The notes under the pieces: model-generated
What the model was told of the DNA's origin: nothing
The model's database searches: none
The model's input: only the letters and a program-made list of their open reading frames with translations
DNA from: Cycloclasticus sp. 46_120_T64
Lineage (GTDB): Bacteria; Pseudomonadota; Gammaproteobacteria; Methylococcales; Cycloclasticaceae
Assembly (NCBI GenBank): GCA_002162695.1
Contig: MAAM01000006.1
Span: 244,065-308,064, forward strand
DNA length: 64,000 nucleotides
Direction of reading: 5' to 3'
Translations under genes and position numbers: made by a program
Shown here: in pieces, positions 56,058-64,000 of the stretch
Numbering within the stretch: position 1 is the first letter of the stretch
Layout of the letters: the number at the start of each line of letters is the position of its first letter

Positions 56058-58040
56058 ATGTTTCCTCAATCGTATTTTTCACTCCTTTTGCTGATTGTTT
56101 GTTGCTCGGCAAATGCTGCGCAGATAGTAACGCTAGAACAGATAGTGATTACCTCAACCCCTTTCCAGAAAAAAGAAGCTGAAACAGCCCAGCCTATAAA
56201 TATTTTGACTGGAAAAGATTTAGCACTAAAACAGGGCACCACCATTGGTGATACATTGAAACAAGAACTGGGTATCCATAGTAGTTCGTTTGGTTCTAGC
56301 GTCGGCCAACCCGTTATTCGCGGGCAATTTGGCGCCAGAGTTCAAGTATTGCAAAATGGCATAAGCAGCCTTGATGTCAGCGGTGTTAGTCCTGATCATG
56401 CAAACAGCACAGAAGGCTTGTTTGCCGAACAAATTGAAGTGCTGCGCGGCCCCGCAAGCCTGTTATATGGCAGTGGTGCTATTGGTGGTGTGGTCAATGT
56501 CATTGATAATCGTATCCCTCTTTATGTTCCTGAATCTCCTATTTATTCTTTTGAGCAGCGCTATAACTCCGTCTCCGATGGCTGGAGCAGTGCATTAAAA
56601 CATGAAGGTGGCATAGACAAGCTGGCTTGGCATATCGATGGTTTTATTCGTGAGAGTCAATCTTACGATGTGCCGAATGGGGGGAATGAATCGGGTGTTA
56701 TAGACAATACAGATGCACAAAGCTGGAGTGGCACCTTTGGCTCTTCATGGATTGATGACTGGGGAATGATCGGCTTTTCTATCAATCACCTTGATAACAA
56801 TTATGGTGTGCCACCTGTCGATGAATTAGTCCGAATTGATTTACAACAAACGCGTTATGATTTAAAAGCCGAATTTTATGAGCCTTTTGCCAAGGTAGAA
56901 AGTTTGAAATTTCGTTTTGCTTACAATGACTATCAACACGCTGAGCTGGAAGGTGGGGTCACTGTTGGAACAGAGTTTGACAATAAAGGGCTAGAGGGTC
57001 GAGTGGAATTAGTGCACCGAAAACTGGGGTTAGTTGATCATGGAGCCATTGGCTTGCAAGCGCAACAGAAAGATTTTTCAGCAACGGGAGAAGAAGCCTT
57101 TGTTCCGCCATCCACCTTACAAAGCTATGCTATTTTTGCAGTCGAAGATATTCATGTAGGAGATATAACGTACGAAGCGGGGCTGCGTATAGAACATCAA
57201 CAAATTGATGCTAAAGGATTCAACTCTACAAAACATACACCGGTTAACGCCTCCCTTTCTGCACTCTGGCATGCAAGGGATGATATGTTTTTAAGCTTGG
57301 CATTGTCGCGTGCGCAACGCGCACCAGACATACAGGAACTTTTTTCTAATGGTGCTCATTTTGCAACGCAGAGCTATGAACTGGGTGATAAAGAGCTAAA
57401 AGTAGAAACCTCATATAATCTAGAGCTGGGCTTTAAAGCGAAATTTAACGGGCTTTCTACGGAATTAAACCTATTTCATAATTGGAGTAAAGATTACATT
57501 CTTCAACAAAGAACGGGGCAATCCTTTAACCTAGACACTGAGCAAATTAATACGGCCTGTATCGGTGACTGTCTACCGGTCTATCAGGCTGTGCAGCAAG
57601 ATGCTCGATTTTATGGTTTCGAATCTCAAGTTTCATTCCCTCTATGGGATTCTAAAAATGCCAAACTAGAGGGCCAACTGTTTGCTGATTATGTTCGTGG
57701 GCAACTAGATGCTGGCGGAGATCTGCCACGATTACCCCCTCTACGTTATGGCGTGCAATTGGATTACACCCGCGATAACGATTTTGCTGCTGGATTAAGA
57801 CTCACCCGTGCAGAAAAACAGGACCGGATAGGTGATAATGAAACGCCGACACAAGGTTATTTGTTACTGGATGCAAATATTAATTATAACTGGCAGATTT
57901 CAAGCAGTAGTCAGGCGCTGTTTTTTGTGAAAGGTACTAACTTGTTGAATGAAACCATTCGGAGTTCAACGTCATTTTTAAAAGATCATGCCCCCGAACC
58001 AGCACGGGGTGCAGAGCTAGGTGTAAAAATAACATTCTAA
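56058..58040 (+). CDS. znuD: TonB-dependent receptor, zinc type (ZnuD-like)
   Basis: 660 residues. Signal peptide MFPQSYFSLLLLIVCCSANA, TonB box-like EQIVITS, plug domain (LKQELGIHSSSFGSSVGQPVIRG, EVLRGPASLLYGSGAIGGVVN) and a 22-strand barrel ending ARGAELGVKITF with the terminal Phe. Plug wording (SVGQPVIRG, RVQVLQNGISSLDVSGVSPDHA) is that of the ZnuD group. The zinc assignment rests mainly on the Zur operator and the zur gene that starts two bases after its stop. AAGG precedes the ATG. Confidence 0.92.
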   Translation: MFPQSYFSLLLLIVCCSANAAQIVTLEQIVITSTPFQKKEAETAQPINILTGKDLALKQGTTIGDTLKQELGIHSSSFGSSVGQPVIRGQFGARVQVLQNGISSLDVSGVSPDHANSTEGLFAEQIEVLRGPASLLYGSGAIGGVVNVIDNRIPLYVPESPIYSFEQRYNSVSDGWSSALKHEGGIDKLAWHIDGFIRESQSYDVPNGGNESGVIDNTDAQSWSGTFGSSWIDDWGMIGFSINHLDNNYGVPPVDELVRIDLQQTRYDLKAEFYEPFAKVESLKFRFAYNDYQHAELEGGVTVGTEFDNKGLEGRVELVHRKLGLVDHGAIGLQAQQKDFSATGEEAFVPPSTLQSYAIFAVEDIHVGDITYEAGLRIEHQQIDAKGFNSTKHTPVNASLSALWHARDDMFLSLALSRAQRAPDIQELFSNGAHFATQSYELGDKELKVETSYNLELGFKAKFNGLSTELNLFHNWSKDYILQQRTGQSFNLDTEQINTACIGDCLPVYQAVQQDARFYGFESQVSFPLWDSKNAKLEGQLFADYVRGQLDAGGDLPRLPPLRYGVQLDYTRDNDFAAGLRLTRAEKQDRIGDNETPTQGYLLLDANINYNWQISSSSQALFFVKGTNLLNETIRSSTSFLKDHAPEPARGAELGVKITF

Positions 58041-58041
58041 T

Positions 58042-58524
58042 ATGAAAAAACTTGTCGACGAAAAAGCTTTACAGCAACCACATGATCATCAACTCTGCAT
58101 GACCCAAACATTATTGTCTGCAGAGAAAATTTGTATGGATCAAGGTGCGCGCTTAACCGCTATTCGTCGACGTATTTTGGAACTGGTTTGCTCAAGTCAT
58201 AAAGCAATCGGCGCCTATGAATTACTGGATTTATTTCGCGAAGAAGATACTAAAGCGAAACCCGTAACCATCTATCGCGCCTTAGACTTTTTGATTGACG
58301 TTGGGTTAGTCCATAAAATTGAATCACTGAATGCCTTTATTGGCTGCCTACAAGCTGAAAAAAAACATCAATCGGTTATTTTAATTTGTGATGACTGTAA
58401 AAATGCTTACGAACTAGATGCCGCGCCTGTTTATCAGTCCGTATTTGAAATGGGCAAAAAAATACAGTTCACCCCCAGATCTTTAACGATAGAGTTACAT
58501 GGCTTATGTGCTTCTTGCGCTTAA
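58042..58524 (+). CDS. zur: Zinc uptake regulator Zur (Fur family)
   Basis: 160 residues. Winged-helix part QGARLTAIRRRILELVCSS and KPVTIYRALDFLIDVGLVHKIESLNAF (the LVHRIES-type wording marks Zur rather than Fur). Structural zinc cysteines are in ICDDCK and LCASCA; the N-terminus has a His-rich DHQLCM. One base separates it from the receptor stop, so the two genes are coupled and self-controlled through the operator at 56009-56036. Confidence 0.95.
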   Translation: MKKLVDEKALQQPHDHQLCMTQTLLSAEKICMDQGARLTAIRRRILELVCSSHKAIGAYELLDLFREEDTKAKPVTIYRALDFLIDVGLVHKIESLNAFIGCLQAEKKHQSVILICDDCKNAYELDAAPVYQSVFEMGKKIQFTPRSLTIELHGLCASCA

Positions 58525-58558
58525 ACTTAATTGGAGTACATAACACCCAAGTAAACCG

Positions 58559-58605
58559 GCCCAATTAGACTGTGCTAGGCTTTTTCAAGCACAGCTTAAT
58601 TGGGC
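58559..58605. terminator. Convergent hairpin between zur and the methyltransferase gene
   Basis: 18-base arms (GCCCAATTAGACTGTGCT and AGCACAGCTTAATTGGGC, two mismatches) with an 11-base loop. It is followed by a small GCGCC-TTATTA-GGCGC hairpin. There is no T-run, so termination is likely but not certain. It lies between convergent genes. Confidence 0.6.
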
Positions 58606-58645
58606 GCCTTATTAGGCGCGTATGAGCAATAAATAAACGATGGTA

Positions 58646-59188
58646 TCATGTTGTGGTGTTAACTTTTAAGCGGTTGTTGGTATCGCGGCTGGTTTTGATA
58701 AGCGCATTATTATCCTGCCCTTGATGACTATACGCATACGATTTTGCCATCCGATCATAAAGCAACACATTAACGGAGGCGGATAAATTCATACAGGAAA
58801 TGGTGGGCACAAAGACAACATGGTCGGCTTTATCAATAACCCCCTGTTCGATAGAGCCATCTTCAGGGCCAAAAATATACAGTGCTTGTTCAGGGTGGGT
58901 AAACTCTGGCAAGGCCATCGCACCTTCGGCAAACTCTATACAGACTATTTTTACATCGTTAGTGACCGCTTCAAGCAGGCAATCAGCTTGCGTGATGGGA
59001 ATATCTTTACCCAGTTTACGGCTCATATCGACCGAACGCCCCGCGCGCTTTAACGCTTGAGGGTAGCGAGTACCGGTATAAAACACGCTATCAACCTGAT
59101 AATTAGCCGACGCACGCAAAATAGCGCCCACATTATCAGGGCTTTTAGGGTTGATAAGCCCAATACTCAACTGTGTTTTGTTCATCAT
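58646..59188 (-). CDS. SpoU/TrmH-family RNA 2'-O-methyltransferase
   Basis: 180 residues. SPOUT knot motifs are visible: NPKSPDNVGAILRASANY (motif 1), ALYIFGPEDGSIEQGV (motif 2) and VPTISCMNLSASVNVLLYDRM (motif 3). It uses SAM to methylate a ribose in tRNA or rRNA; the exact target is not decided. Its start overlaps the stop of the metallopeptidase gene (ATGA). Confidence 0.93.
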   Translation of the reverse strand: MMNKTQLSIGLINPKSPDNVGAILRASANYQVDSVFYTGTRYPQALKRAGRSVDMSRKLGKDIPITQADCLLEAVTNDVKIVCIEFAEGAMALPEFTHPEQALYIFGPEDGSIEQGVIDKADHVVFVPTISCMNLSASVNVLLYDRMAKSYAYSHQGQDNNALIKTSRDTNNRLKVNTTT

Positions 59189-59694
59189 GGGTATAAGCTG
59201 CCAACGCGATCTAAATGGGTGAGATATAAACGGGTATCGAATTCTAATTGATGATAGTCGGGTAACATATGGGTGCAGAGTTTATAAAACGCCTTATTAT
59301 GCTGCTTCTCTTTGAGATGTGCTAATTCATGTACGCTAATCATCATTAAAAAAGCATCCGGGGCGCGTTTGAATACAGCGCCAATACGGATCTCATTTTT
59401 TGCTTTTAACTTGCCCCCTTGCACACGAGAAACAAAGGAGTGCAAACCGAGTGCTTGCTGTAAAACGTTCAACGTATCATCATAAATCACCTTGCTGAGT
59501 GGATTAGATTTTCGCAGGAATTGGTTTTTTAAAGCCATCACATAATGATAGAGCGCTTTGTTATTACTAACCGTGTGCGCGGTTGGATATTTTTGCAGTA
59601 AAAAGTCTGATAACTGATTGTCAGCAATCAGACCTTCTACTTGAGATTGTGTCGTTGCAGAATAAGCTGCGAGGTAATTGAGTACGTTTGCCAT
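59185..59694 (-). CDS. YgjP-like zinc metallopeptidase (M48-related)
   Basis: 169 residues from the ATG at 59694. The zinc site is SVHELAHLKEKQHNKAFY (HELAH plus the downstream H). YgjP/DUF45 proteins carry this pattern and lack membrane segments. The substrate is unknown. Translationally coupled to the RNA methyltransferase. Confidence 0.85.
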   Translation of the reverse strand: MANVLNYLAAYSATTQSQVEGLIADNQLSDFLLQKYPTAHTVSNNKALYHYVMALKNQFLRKSNPLSKVIYDDTLNVLQQALGLHSFVSRVQGGKLKAKNEIRIGAVFKRAPDAFLMMISVHELAHLKEKQHNKAFYKLCTHMLPDYHQLEFDTRLYLTHLDRVGSLYP

Positions 59695-60115
59695 TGTTCT
59701 TTTTATCGCATTTAAGAGTTTTTTATTATCGAAATAGTCTGCGCCTTGTTTGCGCGTAGCGGGTTTATAAACACCGCTAGGCGCTCTAGTAGAACAATGC
59801 ACAAGGACAGGAAGTCCGCAGATAGAATAACGCAGGAGCCGTTATCGAGGAACCATTGCCGAGCGCGCAGCCGATCATAAATAAATATTTTCGATTAAGG
59901 CGTCCTATTCATTGATTCGTTTTGAGTCGAAGGCTTATTATCCGACATTAAGAGACCGATGCTGCAGGTGTTTTACACCCAAAGGGTATACAGGCGAACA
60001 AAAGAAATGAGTGCCCTCGCGACAGCGCAACGTTAAATAAAAGCTATCTCGGCTTTAAGCTTAATTACACCATATGACAATGCAAACCGGCCTCCTCTCT
60101 TATAAATGAGGCCTA
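59695..60115. other. Intergenic region with dispersed repeat copy B
   Basis: About 420 bases. The first ~110 are an open but unconserved extension of the metallopeptidase frame. The family-1 repeat follows at 59944-60051. No other gene seen. Confidence 0.45.
59944..60051 (+). repeat. Dispersed intergenic repeat, family 1, copy B
   Basis: Second copy of the element at 54914-55020, same orientation; shares CGAACAAAAGAAATGA and the flanking blocks. Confidence 0.65.
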
Positions 60116-61093
60116 TTAACTCTTCTTTGTTAAAACGGTAAATGCGTCCGCATAAATCTCTTTAAGTGAGGCGCCCGCAAGATAGGCTTTTTTCTGAGTC
60201 TCTTTGACCATATCAGGATGACCACAAAGAAAAACACGCCAGCCTTGGAGTTTAGGGTGTGCTTTCAGAGCCTCCACGTGAACGCGTCCCGCAGTGTATT
60301 CCAAAGGGGTATCTGAGCCAGAAAGGCAGGGGTGATAACTAACATTAGCATGGTTCTCTGCCAGCGCTTTCATTTCATCAACCCAATAAAGGCCAGCAAT
60401 ATCACGACTACCATGAAATAGATGAATAGGCCCCGTATGCCCCTGCTTAAGCGCATCACGAACAATTCCAGCAAGTGGCGCTAAGCCAGTTCCGGTGCCA
60501 ACAAGTAATAGTGGTTGATCAGGTTTTCCAGATATATAAAAACAGTCACCCGCCGGTTCTTGCAAAGAGACCACATCGCCGCTATTCAAGTGATCATGGG
60601 CCCACTCACTAAACCCGCCATTGGGAAGTTTACGAATATGAAATTCAAGACGTTTTTCAGCAGAAGGTAGGTTAGCGATAGAATAACTACGCACCAAACC
60701 ATCGTCCCGTTTAAGATTAATAAATTGCCCAGGTTTAAACGTTAACTCATCTTTATATTCAAGCACCAGCTCAATCGTCTCAGGGTTGAGAGGTTTTAAG
60801 CTAACCACCGTTGATTCAATAAAACGTGCCTCTTCAGGCACCAAGGCAAGCTCCATATCTTCCGTAGGTTTGCACTGACAGGCTAAAAAATAATTTTGCG
60901 CTTGTTGCGTTTCTTTAAGCCCTTTTTGTGCATCAATCGGTGGTGTTTGGTTCAAAGAACGAATCAAACAACTCTGGCAATCGCCCTGCTTACAGCCATA
61001 AGCAATATCAACTTTATTAGTCAGTAAGGTATCTAAAACGGTTGCACCAGCATGACAGAGATAAGTTTGGTTATTTAAGGTTAGCTTAGGCAT
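60116..61093 (-). CDS. Ferredoxin-type NAD(P)H-flavin reductase, probable globin reductase
   Basis: 325 residues from the ATG at 61093; a TTG upstream gives five more. N-terminal plant-type [2Fe-2S] domain (CKQGDCQSC plus the distal Cys in FLACQC), then an FNR-like FAD domain (RSYSIAN) and NAD(P) domain (LLLVGTGTGLAPLAGIV, CGHPDMV). The layout is that of oxygenase reductases and CDP-deoxyhexose reductases. It sits 75 bases behind a truncated haemoglobin on the same strand, so it probably supplies electrons to that globin (inference). Confidence 0.9.
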   Translation of the reverse strand: MPKLTLNNQTYLCHAGATVLDTLLTNKVDIAYGCKQGDCQSCLIRSLNQTPPIDAQKGLKETQQAQNYFLACQCKPTEDMELALVPEEARFIESTVVSLKPLNPETIELVLEYKDELTFKPGQFINLKRDDGLVRSYSIANLPSAEKRLEFHIRKLPNGGFSEWAHDHLNSGDVVSLQEPAGDCFYISGKPDQPLLLVGTGTGLAPLAGIVRDALKQGHTGPIHLFHGSRDIAGLYWVDEMKALAENHANVSYHPCLSGSDTPLEYTAGRVHVEALKAHPKLQGWRVFLCGHPDMVKETQKKAYLAGASLKEIYADAFTVLTKKS

Positions 61094-61167
61094 AAGTCTG
61101 TTATTCAATGATTTGCACCTGAAAAAGCCGTCATAGCAACCGTGACGGCTTTTTAGTTAGGAAAAAC

Positions 61168-61536
61168 TTACTTCCCTAGAATATCATGTCGAGTGGGTTC
61201 GCAAACGGCAACCACTTCAGCAATTAACTCGCCAGAAACGCCTAGCTCAGTCAGTGTTGCACCTAGGTTTTCAACAACGGCATCAAAATGACTATCATTT
61301 AAACCACGTTTAACAAGATGCGCATGACCTTCGCGCATATCAGTGCCGGTATAAGTATTTGGACCACCAAAAGCCATTGTCATAAACGCTTTTTGCTTAG
61401 CCGCCTGCTTATCCATATCGACATCATCAAAAAAGCTATTGATTCTGTCATCTGAAAGAACTTTACGGTAAAAAATGTCAACCGCCGCCTCTACAGCCGT
61501 TTCGCCACCTAGTTTTTCATACAATGATTCGCTCAT
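61168..61536 (-). CDS. Group 1 truncated haemoglobin
   Basis: 122 residues, normal for TrHb-N. SLYEKLGGETAVEAAVDIFYRKV carries the family start with the B10-type Tyr, MAFGGPNTYTGTDM the glycine motif, and REGHAHLVKRGLNDSHFD the proximal His. Group 1 globins turn over NO with O2 to nitrate when re-reduced. Gene order globin then reductase fits a two-part NO dioxygenase. Confidence 0.94.
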   Translation of the reverse strand: MSESLYEKLGGETAVEAAVDIFYRKVLSDDRINSFFDDVDMDKQAAKQKAFMTMAFGGPNTYTGTDMREGHAHLVKRGLNDSHFDAVVENLGATLTELGVSGELIAEVVAVCEPTRHDILGK

Positions 61537-61614
61537 GTTAGTCCTCGTTTGAGTTAGTAAATGATTGTTTCGTGATAATTATAGACAACTTATCTGAAAA
61601 CATTTTGCAACGAA

Positions 61615-62500
61615 TCAAAGACCCCTCTTCATATTCACCTTGTCTGCTGAGGGAATTTTTTCCAAGATAACGGTAAACTCATCTCCAGCCAATCGAACGA
61701 TTATATTCGTATCGCGCACGTTATTTTGTGCCCGTCGAGTCACTTCAATTAAAATTGAAGTCAGCAAACTCATGGCCAAACGTGTCGTTAACGGCTTTAA
61801 ATCGACCTAGTCAATAAAGAGGGTGGCAAATAGCCGATTCTCCCTAGACTCAATAAGTTGGCTCATAAAATTCCTGCGATGAGGAATTCCTGTCAGTGAA
61901 TCGATATAAGAGAGTTTATGACGTTCAATAATACCGGCGCTGGTTTTTGCGCTGGCACTTAAAAAGTTTTGTGCTAACTTCGTTTGATTGTGCCCATGTG
62001 TTACATAGAGATTTAGCACGCTCAGGGTATTTCCGTCAGAAACAATTGGCATATTGTCGTAACCGTGTGGCTGGATGCCTTCAGGACAAATCTCATGATC
62101 GATACAATCACGAAAAATTAACGACGAAGAATTAGCCGCTTTGTCGCACAAACATTGTGCCAAGTGGGATCTAACTACAGATGCTTAACAACGGCTCATC
62201 AAGGTTGTGACGAGTAACCATCTTGAGCCCTGTAGCTGATTCATCCGTTAGAAAGACACCGCCTTTCTTTTTCAAAGAGAGCCAAGGCATATTTAGAACG
62301 ATCAATCATATCTTTTCCATTGGCTCATTCAATGGGATCTGCATGAGGGAAATGTTAAGCATTTCATTCAGAGTACCTTGAATATCGCTGCGTTGTTGTA
62401 ACTCGAACATACCCTGCTGATAAGTTACAATTTGCTTTTGGAGGTCAGCAATTTCTTACTGGAGTTCGGTGTTCTGATTATTCATAGAGCGTTCGCTCAT
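61615..62500 (-). pseudogene. GAF-GGDEF diguanylate cyclase pseudogene
   Basis: Pieces of one protein can be read in order across several stops and shifts: a coiled N-terminus (MSERSMNNQNTELQ, then TAA, then EIADLQKQIVTYQQGMFELQ), a GAF domain (ESATGLKMVTRHNLDEPLL; IFRDCIDHEICPEGIQPHGY; SVLNLYVTHGHNQTKLAQNF), and a GGDEF domain (HKLSYIDSLTGIPHRRNFM; FKAVNDTFGHEFADF in a shifted frame; DTNIIVRLAGDEFTVILEKI). At least three stops and two frameshifts rule out a full product. Remaining codons are well conserved, so decay is fairly recent. Confidence 0.88.
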
Positions 62501-62600
62501 GCCCTGTAAAATCACGTACGATTTCAGTGTAGTCTGAAACGAAAGAATAGCCGTTTCCAGTCTTTAAAAGGGGTGCCATGAAGTCCCCTTAAACTGAGGC

Positions 62601-62664
62601 ATATAACGCCGCCTTCAACGGAACAGGCGCGATAGCGCCTGCCCCGTTAAAAGCATTGTTATGT
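62601..62664 (-). other. Long imperfect hairpin after the cold-shock gene (attC-like)
   Basis: Read leftward from 62664 the outer ends are ACATAAC and GTTATAT, and the inner arms are AACGG-CAGGCGC and GCGCCTG-CCGTT round a TATC loop. Simple core ends TAAC/GTTA, bulged inner arms and position seven bases behind a gene stop are features of integron attC sites. It has no T-run, so it is not a classic terminator. No integron integrase is in the window. Confidence 0.45.
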
Positions 62665-62670
62665 GTGAAT

Positions 62671-62877
62671 TTAAAGTGCAACCACTTTATTTGCACAAGG
62701 CCCTTTTTGACCCTGACCAACTTCAAATTCAACAGATTGACCATCATTCAGCGTTGCGTACTGATCGCCACTTTGAATTTCTGAGTGATGAACAAAAAGG
62801 TCTTTACCACCATCTTCTGGTGTAATAAAACCAAAGCCTTTATCAGCATTGAACCATTTAACTGTACCTTTACTCAT
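62671..62877 (-). CDS. Cold-shock protein (CspA family)
   Basis: 68 residues, one CSD OB fold: [20 protein letters not shown] (RNP1 KGFGFI) and DLFVHHSEI (RNP2), ending [14 protein letters not shown]. Single-strand nucleic acid chaperone. The leader of about 100 bases before the ATG is AT-rich, as usual for thermoregulated csp mRNAs. Note the attC-like hairpin directly downstream. Confidence 0.96.
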   Translation of the reverse strand: MSKGTVKWFNADKGFGFITPEDGGKDLFVHHSEIQSGDQYATLNDGQSVEFEVGQGQKGPCANKVVAL

Positions 62878-63274
62878 TTAATTTACTCTATATTGTTGGT
62901 GAAATTGATAACATTTATACTCGAATTCACCGGTTCGAACATAAAAAAATATTTAGTGAATACACATAACCTTTTGCTAAGCGGCAGACAAATTGTTGAA
63001 TTTTTTTGTGCAACCATGAGCGAAGCGAAGGCAAGTCGCTATTCTTGCATAAAACCATGAATAACCCTAATACCCCGTTGAATAAAACCCACTTTTTATT
63101 TAATGAAAACCATCGACTTCCTTTAAAGTGTAACCCTCGCTCCTATCAACCATGACAATAGATGCATTCCAATCTTTTGCTAGTTTGTCATATTCAAGAA
63201 ATAACCATTGCAAAAATAAAGACCTGACCCCGGACTTGACCCCGAATTCACAGCCCCCTAATTCCCCCAAAGAA
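62878..63274. other. Intergenic region with dispersed repeat copy B
   Basis: About 400 bases between csp and selO, holding the csp promoter and leader and the family-2 repeat at 63121-63226. Directly after the repeat the text GACCCCGGACTTGACCCCG occurs, a wording I associate with REP/RAYT-type leftovers in marine gammaproteobacteria (from memory). Confidence 0.45.
63121..63226. repeat. Dispersed intergenic repeat, family 2, copy B
   Basis: Second copy of the element at 55779-55883. On the minus strand it lies in an open frame reading FLEYDKLAKDWNASIVMV and DRSEGYTLKEVDGFH to a stop, while copy A has the same peptide pattern with changes and one stop. Confidence 0.7.
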
Positions 63275-64000
63275 TCACGACGAGCAACTAAGATGGGACA
63301 ATCCACCCACCTCAAAAAACTCAGCCGGTTTCAACCGATAGTATTTATCCTCCACGTCCTTCGACTGCTCGGCATAGGGCTGTGTCATCACGTCCTGCAG
63401 CTCTCGAATTAGCGAGTAATTTCCCGCCGTTGCTTGCTGATAAGCCGGCACAACAAACCACTCTCGCAAAATGTATTTTGGGTTGACGAGCTTCATTTTC
63501 CTAGAGATTCCCTGATGGGATCGAGACGAAATAGCATTCGCATCACTGGAACTGTTGAGGAGCGTTTTCCATTTTTCTAGCCATTCTGCCCAGCGCTTGT
63601 CCATCTCATTGGACTCTGTATCTTGCGCTGAAGTTTTGTAGAAGCTTTTCTTCAGTGGACCAATGTCGTCGGGTATTGACGAGAGCTCGCGGAAGAAAAT
63701 AGTGTAATCGACCGGCGTTTGCAGCATGAGTGTTTCTAGCTCGCTGAACAATTCGCTGAAAAGAGCCTGCTGAGACGCTGTGTTCAACGTGTCTATATCC
63801 AGACCCAGCTTGGCAGCCCACATCTTTTTCATTTGCCTGCGCATGACGGTCGAAAATCCACCTTGAACCTCGTCGAGCGCTAGCAAAGAGTCCTGATTCG
63901 ACGCCAACAAGGGCCGTAACGCCGAACAAAACATCTCGAAGTTGCGTTGCGCTGCGTTGGCTTGGTTCATAAACGAGAAGTGATGACCGCCACCCGTCCA
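63275..64000 (-). CDS. selO: Protein adenylyltransferase SelO (YdiU), 3' part only
   Basis: The C-terminal ~240 residues; the gene continues beyond the right edge of the window, since codons for [10 protein letters not shown] run in frame up to base 64000. The SelO wording is clear: [54 protein letters not shown], and the C-terminus [10 protein letters not shown] with the redox Cys typical of the family. SelO is a pseudokinase-fold AMPylase of redox enzymes. The ATG at 63970 is internal, not the start. Confidence 0.93.
   Translation of the reverse strand, partial: WTGGGHHFSFMNQANAAQRNFEMFCSALRPLLASNQDSLLALDEVQGGFSTVMRRQMKKMWAAKLGLDIDTLNTASQQALFSELFSELETLMLQTPVDYTIFFRELSSIPDDIGPLKKSFYKTSAQDTESNEMDKRWAEWLEKWKTLLNSSSDANAISSRSHQGISRKMKLVNPKYILREWFVVPAYQQATAGNYSLIRELQDVMTQPYAEQSKDVEDKYYRLKPAEFFEVGGLSHLSCSS

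Overview
The window looks like chromosomal DNA of a marine, free-living gammaproteobacterium. The reasons are the conserved order thrS-infC-rpmI-rplT-pheS-pheT-ihfA-merR-tRNA-Pro, sodium-cycle genes (NhaR/NhaA, a bacterial voltage-gated cation channel), a nitrate uptake operon with a sigma-54 promoter, and abundant c-di-GMP signalling proteins. No species name can be supported from sequence reading alone.

Layout. 0.1-6.1 kb: a leftward operon for a B12-dependent acyl-CoA mutase (separate small and large subunits), its MeaB-type GTPase and an acyl-CoA ligase, faced by a divergent TetR regulator. 6.1-8.8 kb: a decayed island at the 3' end of tRNA-Pro(GGG), with a HipA/HTH toxin-antitoxin pair, an integrase remnant and a degraded tRNA copy at the far edge. 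8.8-16.3 kb: the translation cluster, in which infC starts with AUC. 16.3-19.9 kb: tRNA-Val, uvrB, an aminotransferase and tRNA-Asn. 20-27.5 kb: a region bracketed by two full tRNA-Asn(GTT) copies. It carries a REC-GGDEF-EAL protein, a hybrid histidine kinase with five near-identical PAS domains and variable heptad arrays, an integrase pseudogene and a third, partial tRNA-Asn.

27.9-42.7 kb: nhaR-nhaA-CPA2 antiporter; short PutA; the slipin/NfeD membrane pair; a thiolase; a NaChBac-type channel with an unusually acidic filter; DUF3010; and convergent arginase and ornithine cyclodeaminase, which with PutA would give arginine to ornithine to proline to glutamate. 43.1-49.9 kb: a nitrate regulon (porin, nasT, nrtA, nrtB, two-ATPase nrtCD) with a sigma-54 promoter, an NtrC-like site and terminator hairpins in the porin and nrtA leaders. 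The nasT gene is cut by an in-frame TAG inside its RNA-binding ANTAR domain. 49.9-55.7 kb: small secreted or membrane proteins, a CxxCH cytochrome P460-like protein, a LapG-like protease, an RRM protein and a nuclease-like gene broken by TGA.

56-64 kb: a TonB receptor-zur operon with a strong Zur operator; an RNA methyltransferase and a YgjP-like metallopeptidase; a truncated haemoglobin next to its probable ferredoxin-type reductase; a ruined GAF-GGDEF gene; a cold-shock gene followed by an attC-like hairpin; and the 3' part of selO, which runs off the window. Two families of about 105-bp dispersed repeats lie in the intergenic gaps of this last part.
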